Of a stretch of 61,441 nt of DNA, positions 40,364-48,246 are shown piece by piece; the first letter of the stretch is position 1; each line of letters begins with the position of its first letter. The position numbers and the translations under genes are program-made. The notes beneath the pieces are model-generated. The model did no database searches, was not told where the DNA came from, and worked only from the letters and a program-made list of their open reading frames with translations. The stretch comes from Sphingomonadales bacterium BRH_c42 (GTDB lineage Bacteria > Pseudomonadota > Alphaproteobacteria > Sphingomonadales > Sphingomonadaceae): positions 1 through 61,441 of the forward strand of contig LOEX01000076.1 of assembly GCA_001516125.1 (NCBI GenBank). Direction: 5' to 3'.

Positions 40364-41563
40364 ATGCCCCAGTTCTCCGCAGCCGATCCGATTGTCATCC
40401 TGTCCTATGCCCGCACGCCCATGGGCGCGATGCAGGGCGCCTTGGCCGATGCTTCGACCACCGACCTTGGGGCCACGGCAGTCAAGGCGGCGGTCGAACG
40501 ATCGGGCGTCGATGGCGCAAGTTTTGACCGCATCTACATGGGCTGCGTGCTTCCCGCCGGGCTCGGCCAGGCTCCCGCCCGCCAGGCCGCGCTCAAGGCC
40601 GGTCTGCCCAAATCGGTGCAGGCAACCACGGTCAACAAGGTTTGCGGATCGGGCATGCAGACCGTGATCATGGGTTCCGAGGCGCTGGCATCGGGATCGG
40701 TCGATTTCGTCATCGCGGGCGGTATGGAGAGCATGACCAACGCGCCATATCTGCTCAAGAAGCACCGCTCCGGCGCGCGGATCGGCCACGATACCGCCTA
40801 TGACCACATGTTCCTCGACGGGCTGGAAGATGCCTATGAAGCGGGCCGGGCAATGGGCACCTTCGCGCAGGATACCGCGAACGAATACCAGCTCACGCGC
40901 GAGGACATGGACGCCTTTTCGATCGAATCGCTGCGCCGCGCCAATGCCGCGATCGAAAGCGGTGCCTTCGCTGGCGAAGTGGTGCCGGTAACGGTTGCGA
41001 CCCGCACGGGCGAGGTCTCGGTCGATACCGACGAATCGCCTTCGAAGGGCAAGCCCGAAAAGATCCCCACCCTGCGCCCCGCCTTCGCCAAGGACGGGAC
41101 GATTACCGCCGCCACCTCGAGCTCGATCTCGGACGGCGCCGCGGCGGTTGTCCTGACCCGTTCGAGCACCGCCAGCGAGAAGGGGCTGAGGCCTGTTGCA
41201 AAGGTGGTTGCGATGGCGGCCCACGCGCGTGAACCGAAGGACTTCACCGTGGCTCCTGTCGGCGCGATCGGGAAAGTTCTCGAACGCGCGGGATGGAGCG
41301 TTGACGATGTCGATCTGTGGGAAGTGAACGAGGCATTCGCCTGCGTCGCCATGTTCGCCATGCGCGACATCGGAATTTCGCACGATCGGATCAACGTCAA
41401 CGGCGGCGCGACCGCGCTCGGCCACCCCATCGGGGCCAGCGGGACGCGCATCATCGTCACGCTGATCAACGCCCTGCGCGAGCGCGGCAAGACGCGCGGC
41501 GTCGCCAGCCTGTGCATCGGCGGGGGCGAGGCGACCGCGATCGCGGTAGAGCTGGCGGACTGA
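40364..41563 (+). CDS. Acetyl-CoA C-acetyltransferase (thiolase)
   Basis: 399 aa, thiolase fold. The acyl-carrying Cys is in NKVCGSGMQTV; GGATALGHPIGASG gives the His and CIGGGEATA the second Cys. It condenses two acetyl-CoA to acetoacetyl-CoA or cleaves the reverse, in fatty acid, ketone body or polyhydroxybutyrate metabolism. Length and motif variants fit the biosynthetic/acetoacetyl type rather than FadA. GAGGA lies 7 nt before ATG 40364. No phaB or CoA-transferase gene lies next to it. Confidence 0.93.
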   Translation: MPQFSAADPIVILSYARTPMGAMQGALADASTTDLGATAVKAAVERSGVDGASFDRIYMGCVLPAGLGQAPARQAALKAGLPKSVQATTVNKVCGSGMQTVIMGSEALASGSVDFVIAGGMESMTNAPYLLKKHRSGARIGHDTAYDHMFLDGLEDAYEAGRAMGTFAQDTANEYQLTREDMDAFSIESLRRANAAIESGAFAGEVVPVTVATRTGEVSVDTDESPSKGKPEKIPTLRPAFAKDGTITAATSSSISDGAAAVVLTRSSTASEKGLRPVAKVVAMAAHAREPKDFTVAPVGAIGKVLERAGWSVDDVDLWEVNEAFACVAMFAMRDIGISHDRINVNGGATALGHPIGASGTRIIVTLINALRERGKTRGVASLCIGGGEATAIAVELAD

Positions 41564-41642
41564 TTCCCGGCGATTTCCTGCGGCCCCCGATTGTGATAGG
41601 CGTCCGTGCAGGGACGCATGTTTGCGAGGGGGAGTCGATCTT

Positions 41643-42053
41643 ATGAAAAGATTGCTGATGGTGTCGCTTGCCGGCACACTTGCCGGAACGCTGGCTGCTT
41701 GCCAGCCCGAACCGGCTGCGGAGCCTGTGGTCGAAGAAGCAGCAGAAGCTGCACCTGTAACCGTGGCCAATGGCACGCCCGTGGGAACCTTTGCGGTCAC
41801 GAATGCGGACGGCACGGCGGGAACGACGGTAATCAATGCCGATGGCACTTATACCGATACCGATTCCGAAGGGAATCTGGTTGCGGAAGGCACCTGGGCG
41901 GTGGTGGAGGGCAAAACCTGCTTTACGCCAACTACAGAGGGCCAAACGGCAATGTGCTACACCGAATCGGCACCTGCCGAGGATGGTTCGTTCACCGCCA
42001 CGCCCGATGAAGGTGACCCGGTGACGGTGCGACCCGCAGCTGCAGCGCAATAG
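41643..42053 (+). CDS. Small lipoprotein of unknown function
   Basis: 136 aa. Lipoprotein signal with lipobox LAAC (Cys at about residue 20). A Glu/Ala/Pro-rich linker is followed by a small beta-rich domain with NADGTYTDTDSEGNLVAEGTW and a Cys pair (KTCFTPTTEGQTAMCYT) that may form a disulphide. The pattern occurs in other sphingomonad lipoproteins, role unknown. GGGAG precedes ATG 41643. Confidence 0.8.
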   Translation: MKRLLMVSLAGTLAGTLAACQPEPAAEPVVEEAAEAAPVTVANGTPVGTFAVTNADGTAGTTVINADGTYTDTDSEGNLVAEGTWAVVEGKTCFTPTTEGQTAMCYTESAPAEDGSFTATPDEGDPVTVRPAAAAQ

Positions 42054-42064
42054 TTGCCGAGTGC

Positions 42065-42092
42065 GCAAGGGCGGCTTTCGGGCTGCCCTTGC
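42065..42092. terminator. Strong hairpin between convergent genes
   Basis: Arms 42065-42075 and 42082-42092 form an 11-bp stem (one G-U pair) with loop TTTCGG. It sits in the 43-bp convergent gap between the lipoprotein and SH3 genes and could terminate both, though no T tract follows. Confidence 0.55.
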
Positions 42093-42096
42093 CCGC

Positions 42097-42567
42097 TCAG
42101 GGCTCGCCGGCGCCCCAAAGCCGGTCTGCGCGGATCCATCCCTTGTGGCCATTGGTGTCGAATTCGCACCAACCCGCCGTGCACTTTCCCAACTGGCCGA
42201 CGACCCCGGGTTCGGCGTTCCATTTCAAGGCGGACGATGCCACGGGTTCCTCGAGGATCGCGGCCAGGCCATTGCCGATCACAACCGCCGTGCGCTGCGG
42301 ATCGAGCAGGCGGGCGACGACCCAGCCCTGTGCGCCGTCGGGATCGCGGACCAGCCGCCAGCCCTCGACCACGCGGACCACCATCACCGGCAGCCCCTTG
42401 CGCCGATATACCCATTCGATCGGGTAGTCCTGGCTGGGGCCGACGCGCATATTGACCGGTTCCGCGCGCAGCGAAGCCCAATACGGCGCCTCGCGCGTCT
42501 GGGCCATTGCCGGTTGGGGCAGGCCAAAAGCGAGCAGGGCCGCGAAAGAGACGAGAATCGAACGCAT
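42097..42567 (-). CDS. Exported SH3b-domain protein
   Basis: 156 aa. Signal peptide (ILVSFAALLAFGLPQPAMA) followed by two bacterial SH3 modules: the first includes NMRVGPSQDYPIEWVYRRKGLPV, the second GKCTAGWCEFDTNGHKGWIRAD. Such proteins bind cell-wall peptides or act in envelope stress; no catalytic domain is present. ATG 42567 was chosen because the signal peptide begins there. Divergent from the dehydrogenase gene, 96 bp apart. Confidence 0.88.
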   Translation of the reverse strand: MRSILVSFAALLAFGLPQPAMAQTREAPYWASLRAEPVNMRVGPSQDYPIEWVYRRKGLPVMVVRVVEGWRLVRDPDGAQGWVVARLLDPQRTAVVIGNGLAAILEEPVASSALKWNAEPGVVGQLGKCTAGWCEFDTNGHKGWIRADRLWGAGEP

Positions 42568-42663
42568 TTCGACCAGATACCGGTGTTTGCCAGGGACCTT
42601 CAAGCCCGCCTCGACACACTCTGCCGCTTGACCGCGCCACCCTGCCCGCATTAGCGCAGCAAC

Positions 42664-43680
42664 ATGCCCGCGAACGCGACATTTTCCGAACGGCCCATCG
42701 ATCACAAGCCCAAGGTCGTGGTCACGCGCCATCTCATGCCTTCGGTTGAAGAGCGCATGTGCGAATTGTTCGATACCACTCTCAACCGCGCGGACATTCC
42801 ATTCACCCGCGATCGGCTGATCGCCGCGATGCAGGGCGCGGACGTGCTGGTTCCCACCGTCACCGACCGGATCGACGCGGAGATGATCGAACAGGCCGGG
42901 CCGCAATTGCGCCTGATTGCCAACTTCGGTGCGGGAACCGAACATATCGATCTGGCGGCAGCGGCGGGGCGCAAGATCATCGTCACCAATACACCCGGCG
43001 TGTTCACCGACGATACGGCAGATATTGCCATGTGCGGGATTATCGGCGTTCCGCGGCGCATCCGCGAAGGGGTGGCGCTGGTCCGCAGCGGGAAATGGAG
43101 CGGCTGGGCCCCATCGGGCATGCTGGGGCGCAGGCTGGGCGGCAAGGTCCTGGGCATCGTCGGCATGGGCCGGATCGGCCAGGCTGTCGCCTTCCGCGCG
43201 CGCGCTTTCGGACTTACGGTGATCTATAACAACCGCAAGCAGCTGCCATCCGCCATCGAGACCATGCTTGGCGCGCGCTTTGTCGGCGATCTGGATGCGC
43301 TGCTTCGGGAGGCGGACATCGTAACCCTGCATTGCCCGTTGAGCGAAGAAACGCATGGGCTGCTCGATGCGCGGCGGATCGGCCTGATGAAGCCAGGTGG
43401 GTCGATCATCAACACCGCGCGCGGCGAACTGATCGATCAGGAAGCGCTCATCGCCGCGCTCGAGAGCGGTCATCTCGCGGGGGCCGGGCTCGACGTCTAT
43501 CCCGACGAGCCCAGGGTCGACAAACGCCTGCTCAAGCACCCCAACGTCATGACCCTGCCGCATATCGGCAGCGCGACCGCAGAGGGGCGCGAGGCTTCTG
43601 GCGAAAAGGTAATTGCCAATATCCGATTCTGGATGGACGGGCACCGCCCGCCCGACCAGGTGCTGGAAGGCCTGGTCTGA
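42664..43680 (+). CDS. D-isomer specific 2-hydroxyacid dehydrogenase
   Basis: 338 aa. NAD(P) Rossmann motif GIVGMGRIGQ, catalytic Arg in NTARGELID, Glu in DVYPDEP and His in LPHIGSAT. The group includes glyoxylate/hydroxypyruvate reductases (GyaR/GhrB), the most likely activity. The MCGIIGVPRRIREG segment differs from the usual TLALLL helix at this place. It is followed directly by a YkgJ-like gene (1-bp gap), so the two may be co-transcribed. Confidence 0.9.
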   Translation: MPANATFSERPIDHKPKVVVTRHLMPSVEERMCELFDTTLNRADIPFTRDRLIAAMQGADVLVPTVTDRIDAEMIEQAGPQLRLIANFGAGTEHIDLAAAAGRKIIVTNTPGVFTDDTADIAMCGIIGVPRRIREGVALVRSGKWSGWAPSGMLGRRLGGKVLGIVGMGRIGQAVAFRARAFGLTVIYNNRKQLPSAIETMLGARFVGDLDALLREADIVTLHCPLSEETHGLLDARRIGLMKPGGSIINTARGELIDQEALIAALESGHLAGAGLDVYPDEPRVDKRLLKHPNVMTLPHIGSATAEGREASGEKVIANIRFWMDGHRPPDQVLEGLV

Positions 43681-43681
43681 C

Positions 43682-44197
43682 TTGAACCGGCACGCCAGGA
43701 TCGAACCGGGTGTCCTGTGCCTCGATTGCGGGATGTGCTGCACCGGTGCCGTATTCACCCATCTCGACCTGACCGGGCCCGACAAGGACCGGCTGCACGG
43801 CGCAGGGCTTGGCGATGCCGCCACGCAGCACCGGCTCGATTTCCCCTGCCGGTTCCTCGACGGAGCGCGGTGCTCCATCTACGCTTCGCGGCCCGCAGTC
43901 TGCGCATCCTATCGTTGCAAGACGCTGGCGCAGGCGCAGGATGGCATGATCGACCTCAGCGAAGCGAAGGACAGGCTTCACAAGGTGGTCGAACTGCGGC
44001 GCGCGTTCGAGGCGCAAATCCCGCCAGGCATGGCTATCAAGGATGCGATTGTTGTGGCAGCGCGTGAGCCATCCACCGAATGGGAACTGCCGAAAAATCA
44101 TCTGGAACTGAAGCTGGCCTTTGTCGCGCTACAGGCGATCATCGACCGGTATCTTCGAGCGGACGGAGACGGAATCGTTCGCCAGCGCGGCGATTGA
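43682..44197 (+). CDS. YkgJ-family cysteine-cluster protein
   Basis: 171 aa. CLDCGMCCTG near the N-terminus, then FPCRFLDGARCSIYASRPAVCASYRCKTL, giving a cluster of cysteines expected to bind zinc or an Fe-S cluster, as in the YkgJ (UPF0153) family. Function unknown. The start is TTG 43682 (LNRHARIEPG); no ATG or GTG is available in frame, and GGAAGG lies 11 nt upstream within the preceding gene. Confidence 0.85.
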   Translation: MNRHARIEPGVLCLDCGMCCTGAVFTHLDLTGPDKDRLHGAGLGDAATQHRLDFPCRFLDGARCSIYASRPAVCASYRCKTLAQAQDGMIDLSEAKDRLHKVVELRRAFEAQIPPGMAIKDAIVVAAREPSTEWELPKNHLELKLAFVALQAIIDRYLRADGDGIVRQRGD

Positions 44198-44206
44198 GAC
44201 GCTGAC

Positions 44207-45610
44207 TCAATCCCCAGTCAGTATCCGATCGACCAGCTCCTTCACCGTGGGGGTGAAGTTGTTCGAATAGAACGGGTCCTGCTTGAAGCGGTAGGCGGCG
44301 TGCCCCGCAAACATCAGATTTTCGTCCACCGGCCCGCCATGCGCGATATCCTGCAAGGTCTTCTGGATACAGAAGCTGCGCGGATCGACCAGCCGCCCGG
44401 TGGTGTAATCGTCATGGTCCTTCCAGCTTGAAAACTGGCAATGCGACAGGCAGCCCATGCAATCCTTCTGGTCCTGCTGGATCGCCTTGCGGCTTTCGGG
44501 CGTGACATAAACGATCGTGTCATCGGGCGTCTTGAGTGCATCGGTATAGCCTTGGGAAAACCAGGCCTTGGCTCGCTGATAGTCGGCAGGCGCGACCCAG
44601 AAATTCTTGCCGCGCACCCCAATATCGAGCTGCGCCGTGTGCACTCCTGCCTCGACCTTGCTGTAGGGAATCTGCCGTTCGGAACGGTGAATCAGATCGT
44701 ACAGGAATTCGGTCTTGACCGCCGACGAATAGAATCCGGTGGGCGAGAACTTGTGCAGCAGCACGTCGCCATCGTCGAGCGTGCGCAACCGGTCTTTCCA
44801 ACCCTGGGGGATCGGGCTTTCCTGCGTCAGCAGCGGCCGCGTGCCGAACTGGAAGGCGATCTTGCCAAGCTCGGGATTGTCGATCCAGTCGTTCCATTCG
44901 CGCAGGAACCACACCCCGCCAGCCATGACGATAGGAACATCTTCCGAAACGCCTTCAGCGCGCATGGTTTCGCGCAGCAGCTTGACGCGCGGATAGGGAT
45001 CCTCCGGCTTCAGCGGGTCTTCGGCGTTGGACAGGCCATTGTGCCCGCCTGCCAGCCAGGGGTCTTCATAGACCACCGCCGCCATCAGTTCTGCAACCTT
45101 GTGATAGCTGCGCTTCCACAGCGCCCGGAATGCCCGCGCCGAGCTGATGATCGGCAAATAGGACACGTTGAAATGAGCCGCGATCTCGGCCAGCTTGTAG
45201 GGCATGCCGGCACCGCATGTGACCCCGGTCACCATGCCCTTGGTGCGTTCGAGCACACCTTCAAGCACTGCCTGCGCGCCGCCCATTTCCCACAGCACGT
45301 TGATGTTGATCGCGCCCTTGCCATTCGAAATGTCGAACGCGCGGCGAACCTGTTCGGTCGCTCCGTCGATCGCATAGCGGATCAATTGCTCGTGGCGTTC
45401 CCGGCGGGTGAGCTGTTTGTAAACCTGCGGAATGATCTTGCCTTCGGCGTCATAGCTGTCGGCATTGACCGCGCTGACGGTGCCGATACCGCCGGCAGCA
45501 GCCCATGCGCCAGAGCTGGCATGGTTGGTCGCAGATACACCTTTGCCGCCTTCAACAAGCGGCCAAACTTCACGCCCGCCATAAACGATCGGGCTCAATC
45601 CCTTGAACAA
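44207..45610 (-). CDS. Nitronate monooxygenase / NAD(P)H-dependent flavin oxidoreductase family
   Basis: 467 aa, longer than classic nitronate monooxygenases (~320-380). FMN-binding features of the TIM barrel are visible (GVSATNHASSGAWAAAGGIGTVSA, VTCGAGMPYKLAEIA, VPIVMAGGVWF). The extra C-terminal part contains CMGCLSHCQFSSW and SFC, which could bind a metal or cluster, unusual for the basic family. Reactions of relatives include nitroalkane oxidation and enoyl-ACP reduction (FabK-like). It is a single gene with no operon partner. Confidence 0.82.
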   Translation of the reverse strand: MFKGLSPIVYGGREVWPLVEGGKGVSATNHASSGAWAAAGGIGTVSAVNADSYDAEGKIIPQVYKQLTRRERHEQLIRYAIDGATEQVRRAFDISNGKGAININVLWEMGGAQAVLEGVLERTKGMVTGVTCGAGMPYKLAEIAAHFNVSYLPIISSARAFRALWKRSYHKVAELMAAVVYEDPWLAGGHNGLSNAEDPLKPEDPYPRVKLLRETMRAEGVSEDVPIVMAGGVWFLREWNDWIDNPELGKIAFQFGTRPLLTQESPIPQGWKDRLRTLDDGDVLLHKFSPTGFYSSAVKTEFLYDLIHRSERQIPYSKVEAGVHTAQLDIGVRGKNFWVAPADYQRAKAWFSQGYTDALKTPDDTIVYVTPESRKAIQQDQKDCMGCLSHCQFSSWKDHDDYTTGRLVDPRSFCIQKTLQDIAHGGPVDENLMFAGHAAYRFKQDPFYSNNFTPTVKELVDRILTGD

Positions 45611-45736
45611 TGAAACGCTCCCCTGGAGGCGGCGCCAACTGATTGCGCGGCCTCACCGATCCGTATCCCTAGACCAATTCCACCCCGATTGCGTAGAACT
45701 TTATTCACAAATGCCGGCCACGGCCCGGTGACGAAT

Positions 45737-46453
45737 TCACCGCGTCAGTGCGCAAGCCGCGATCCTTTCCGGCTCCGTCCGGGTATCGCCGCGCTCGAAG
45801 CGGGCAAAATATCCGCGAATATCAGGTTTCTCGACATACTCGACCAGCTTGAAGCCTACCGCCTCGAACTCGCATGAGAGCAACAACGGCGGAATCCCGT
45901 GCTGATCGGTCGGGCGATCCGAATCGACCACGATCACTTGCCCATTGCTCGTCAGCGCCGGCCAAAGGCGCCACAGGAAGGCATATGGTTCCGCAACCTC
46001 GTGATACATGTGCACCAAGAATATCCGGTCGAAGCTGTCGGCGGGCAATTGCGGATCGTCGCCGCTGCCCAGCTTGATCGAGACATTGTCGAGCCGTTCA
46101 CGCTCGACCCGCCTGCCCAGCCGCTCGAGCGCCTCGCGGTCGATATCCTGCGCCAGCACCCGCCCCTCGCTGCCGACACGTTCGGCGAGGCGCACGGTAT
46201 AATACCCCGCGCCCGCACCGATATCGGCAACGGTCATGCCCTCATGCAATTCGGCCAGGTCCATGACCTTTTGCGCTTCACCGCGGCTGTCGCGTGCATC
46301 TTCGGACGAAACCACCGCCTTGCTTTGAGCGGATACGGGGCGATGCGGACGCGGAAATTCGAGCGAGCTCTCGGGCCGTCCACTTGTATCCTCGACCGGC
46401 TGGCAGCCCATCAACAGGGCGAGCGATACCAAAACAGACGTGATGCGCATCAT
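45737..46453 (-). CDS. Lipoprotein with SAM-dependent methyltransferase domain
   Basis: 238 aa. The N-terminus has a lipobox (LLMGC), so the protein should be exported and lipidated, yet the rest is a class I methyltransferase (VADIGAGAGYYTVRLAE; motif II DIDREAL; VIVVDSDRP). SAM is normally cytosolic, so either the signal is not cleaved or used as predicted, or the domain has another role. Similar signal-bearing methyltransferases exist in sphingomonads. It overlaps the prfB stop as ATGA and is probably co-translated with RF2. Confidence 0.8.
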   Translation of the reverse strand: MMRITSVLVSLALLMGCQPVEDTSGRPESSLEFPRPHRPVSAQSKAVVSSEDARDSRGEAQKVMDLAELHEGMTVADIGAGAGYYTVRLAERVGSEGRVLAQDIDREALERLGRRVERERLDNVSIKLGSGDDPQLPADSFDRIFLVHMYHEVAEPYAFLWRLWPALTSNGQVIVVDSDRPTDQHGIPPLLLSCEFEAVGFKLVEYVEKPDIRGYFARFERGDTRTEPERIAACALTR

Positions 46454-47577
46454 TCGATGTCCTCCACCTGCCCTGCCTCCCCAGTAACGCGTAGCGCAAG
46501 TGCAGCCGAAATGAACGCATCGATATCGCCGTCAAGAACGTTGTCGGGCGATGTCGAGACCACACCCGTGCGCAGATCCTTCACCATCTGGTACGGCTGC
46601 AAGACATAGGAGCGGATCTGGTGGCCCCAGCCGATTTCGCTCTTTTCCTGGTATTCGCCGCTCGCCACCGCCTCGCGCTCGGCCATCTCGCGCTCGAACA
46701 GCCGTGCCTTGAGCATGTTCATCGCGGTAGCGCGGTTCTTGTGCTGGCTGCGGTCGTTCTGGCTGGCGACGACGATGCCGGTGGGCATATGCGTGATGCG
46801 CACCGCCGAATCGGTGGTGTTGACGTGCTGCCCGCCCGCCCCGCTGGCGCGATAGGTGTCGATCTTGAGGTCGCCCTCGTTGATCTGGATGTCGATGTCG
46901 TCATCGATCACGGGATAGACCCACACGCTGCTGAAGCTGGTGTGGCGCCGCGCCGAACTGTCATATGGGCTGATACGGACCAGCCGGTGCACGCCGCTTT
47001 CGGTCTTGGCATAGCCATAGGCGTTTTCGCCCTTGATCAGCAGCGTGGCCGACTTGATCCCCGCCTGCTCGCCCGCCTGATACTCCACCGTCTCCACCTT
47101 GAAGCCGCGCTTTTCGGCCCAGCGGGCATACATGCGCAGCAGCATTTCCGCCCAGTCCTGACTTTCGGTGCCGCCCGCGCCGGCGTGGATTTCAACGTAG
47201 GTATCGTTGGCGTCGGCTTCGCCTGAAAGCAGCGCCTGGACCTTGTCGGCGTCGGCGCGGGCGGCAAGCTGTTCGAGCGATTTCAGCCCATCGAGGACGA
47301 TTTCCTCTTCGCCCTCGGCTTCGCCCATCTCGATGAACTCGACCGCGTCGGACATCTGCGATGATATGTCCCTGACCGTGTTCACAGCCGATTCAAGCTG
47401 CTTCTGCTCACGCGAGATAGCCTGCGCCTGTTTTGGATTGTCCCACAGCGCCGGGTCCTGCACCCGGGCATTGAGTTCGTCCAACCGGCGCAGCGAGCGC
47501 TCCCAGTCGAGTGACTGGCGCACGAGTTCGAGCGCTGCATTGATACGGTCGATATGGGCCTGCCCTTCGGCACGCAT
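46450..47577 (-). CDS. prfB: Peptide chain release factor 2
   Basis: 375 aa. The GGQ loop is in RASGAGGQHVNTTDSAVR and the stop-codon recognition region around SPYDSSARRHTSFSSV. It recognises UGA and UAA and hydrolyses peptidyl-tRNA. The frame is continuous from ATG 47577, with no CTTTGA-type programmed frameshift near codon 25, so the autoregulation used by E. coli is absent. Its stop overlaps the lipoprotein methyltransferase gene. Confidence 0.95.
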   Translation of the reverse strand: MRAEGQAHIDRINAALELVRQSLDWERSLRRLDELNARVQDPALWDNPKQAQAISREQKQLESAVNTVRDISSQMSDAVEFIEMGEAEGEEEIVLDGLKSLEQLAARADADKVQALLSGEADANDTYVEIHAGAGGTESQDWAEMLLRMYARWAEKRGFKVETVEYQAGEQAGIKSATLLIKGENAYGYAKTESGVHRLVRISPYDSSARRHTSFSSVWVYPVIDDDIDIQINEGDLKIDTYRASGAGGQHVNTTDSAVRITHMPTGIVVASQNDRSQHKNRATAMNMLKARLFEREMAEREAVASGEYQEKSEIGWGHQIRSYVLQPYQMVKDLRTGVVSTSPDNVLDGDIDAFISAALALRVTGEAGQVEDIE

Positions 47578-47659
47578 GACATTTCCTTTGTAAGATCTGC
47601 CGCCCGATTAGCGGACCGCCCGTGATTGTAAAGAAGCCGGACGGCGCGGCCGCGGCGAC

Positions 47660-48199
47660 TTAACGGCCCAGCTTTTTCACCGCCTCGAGCGAAAGCCGCA
47701 CATGATCGCGGTAATCCATGTCCGAATGCACCATGGCAATGCGGCCATCGGGCGCAATCACATAGCTGGTGCGACTGGTCACGCCCAGATCCTTGCCCTC
47801 GCGGACCAGGTTCACATCGTAGGCGTTGATCAGTTCAGCCGAAGCAACGCCAACGGGAAAGGCGTTGCGGCATTCGAGCACCGAAAACTCCTTGAGCGTG
47901 CCGATATCGTCTGCCGACAGGCCGATGACCGTAGCGCCCATGGCCGCAAACTCGTCCATCGCTTCGGCAAAGGCATTGGCCTCCAGCGTGCAGCCCTTGG
48001 TGAAAGCCTTGGGATAGAAATAGAGCACCACCGGCCCGCGCGCGAGCGCAGCGCCAAGCGAGAACCCGGTCTCCTTACCCGCCAGCGCAGCCTGGGTCGC
48101 AAATACCGGCGCACGCGCACCTACCGGCAATTCTGCCGCCGCCGGAATGGCCAGAAATCCGAGCAATGCTGCGCCAAGCGCCTTAACCGGAACCGTCAT
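47660..48199 (-). CDS. Exported peroxiredoxin (BCP/AhpC-TSA family)
   Basis: 179 aa. Signal peptide (VKALGAALLGFLAIPAAA) followed by a thioredoxin-fold peroxiredoxin. The peroxidatic Cys is in AFTKGCTLEA (T-x-x-C motif); a second Cys in VLECRNAF may act as resolving residue. It would reduce peroxides in the periplasm. ATG 48199 was preferred because GGAGG lies 9 nt upstream; an in-frame ATG three codons earlier abuts that site. mrcA ends 47 bp upstream. Confidence 0.87.
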   Translation of the reverse strand: MTVPVKALGAALLGFLAIPAAAELPVGARAPVFATQAALAGKETGFSLGAALARGPVVLYFYPKAFTKGCTLEANAFAEAMDEFAAMGATVIGLSADDIGTLKEFSVLECRNAFPVGVASAELINAYDVNLVREGKDLGVTSRTSYVIAPDGRIAMVHSDMDYRDHVRLSLEAVKKLGR

Positions 48200-48246
48200 C
48201 TGCCTCATCCTCCGCCGATCGGGGTTCTGAACATGGCGCGGGCGCA

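Noticed and set aside
39878-41848. 656-codon minus-strand frame opposite the thiolase gene
   Set aside because: Shadow of the thiolase and aldehyde dehydrogenase genes; no family similarity.
42097-43878. 593-codon minus-strand frame joining the SH3 protein to sequence opposite the dehydrogenase gene
   Set aside because: The signal peptide at 42567 marks the true start; the upstream part is antisense to a conserved dehydrogenase gene.
47480-47577. Programmed frameshift in prfB
   Set aside because: The frame is continuous and no internal early stop with a slippery CTTTGA site is present.
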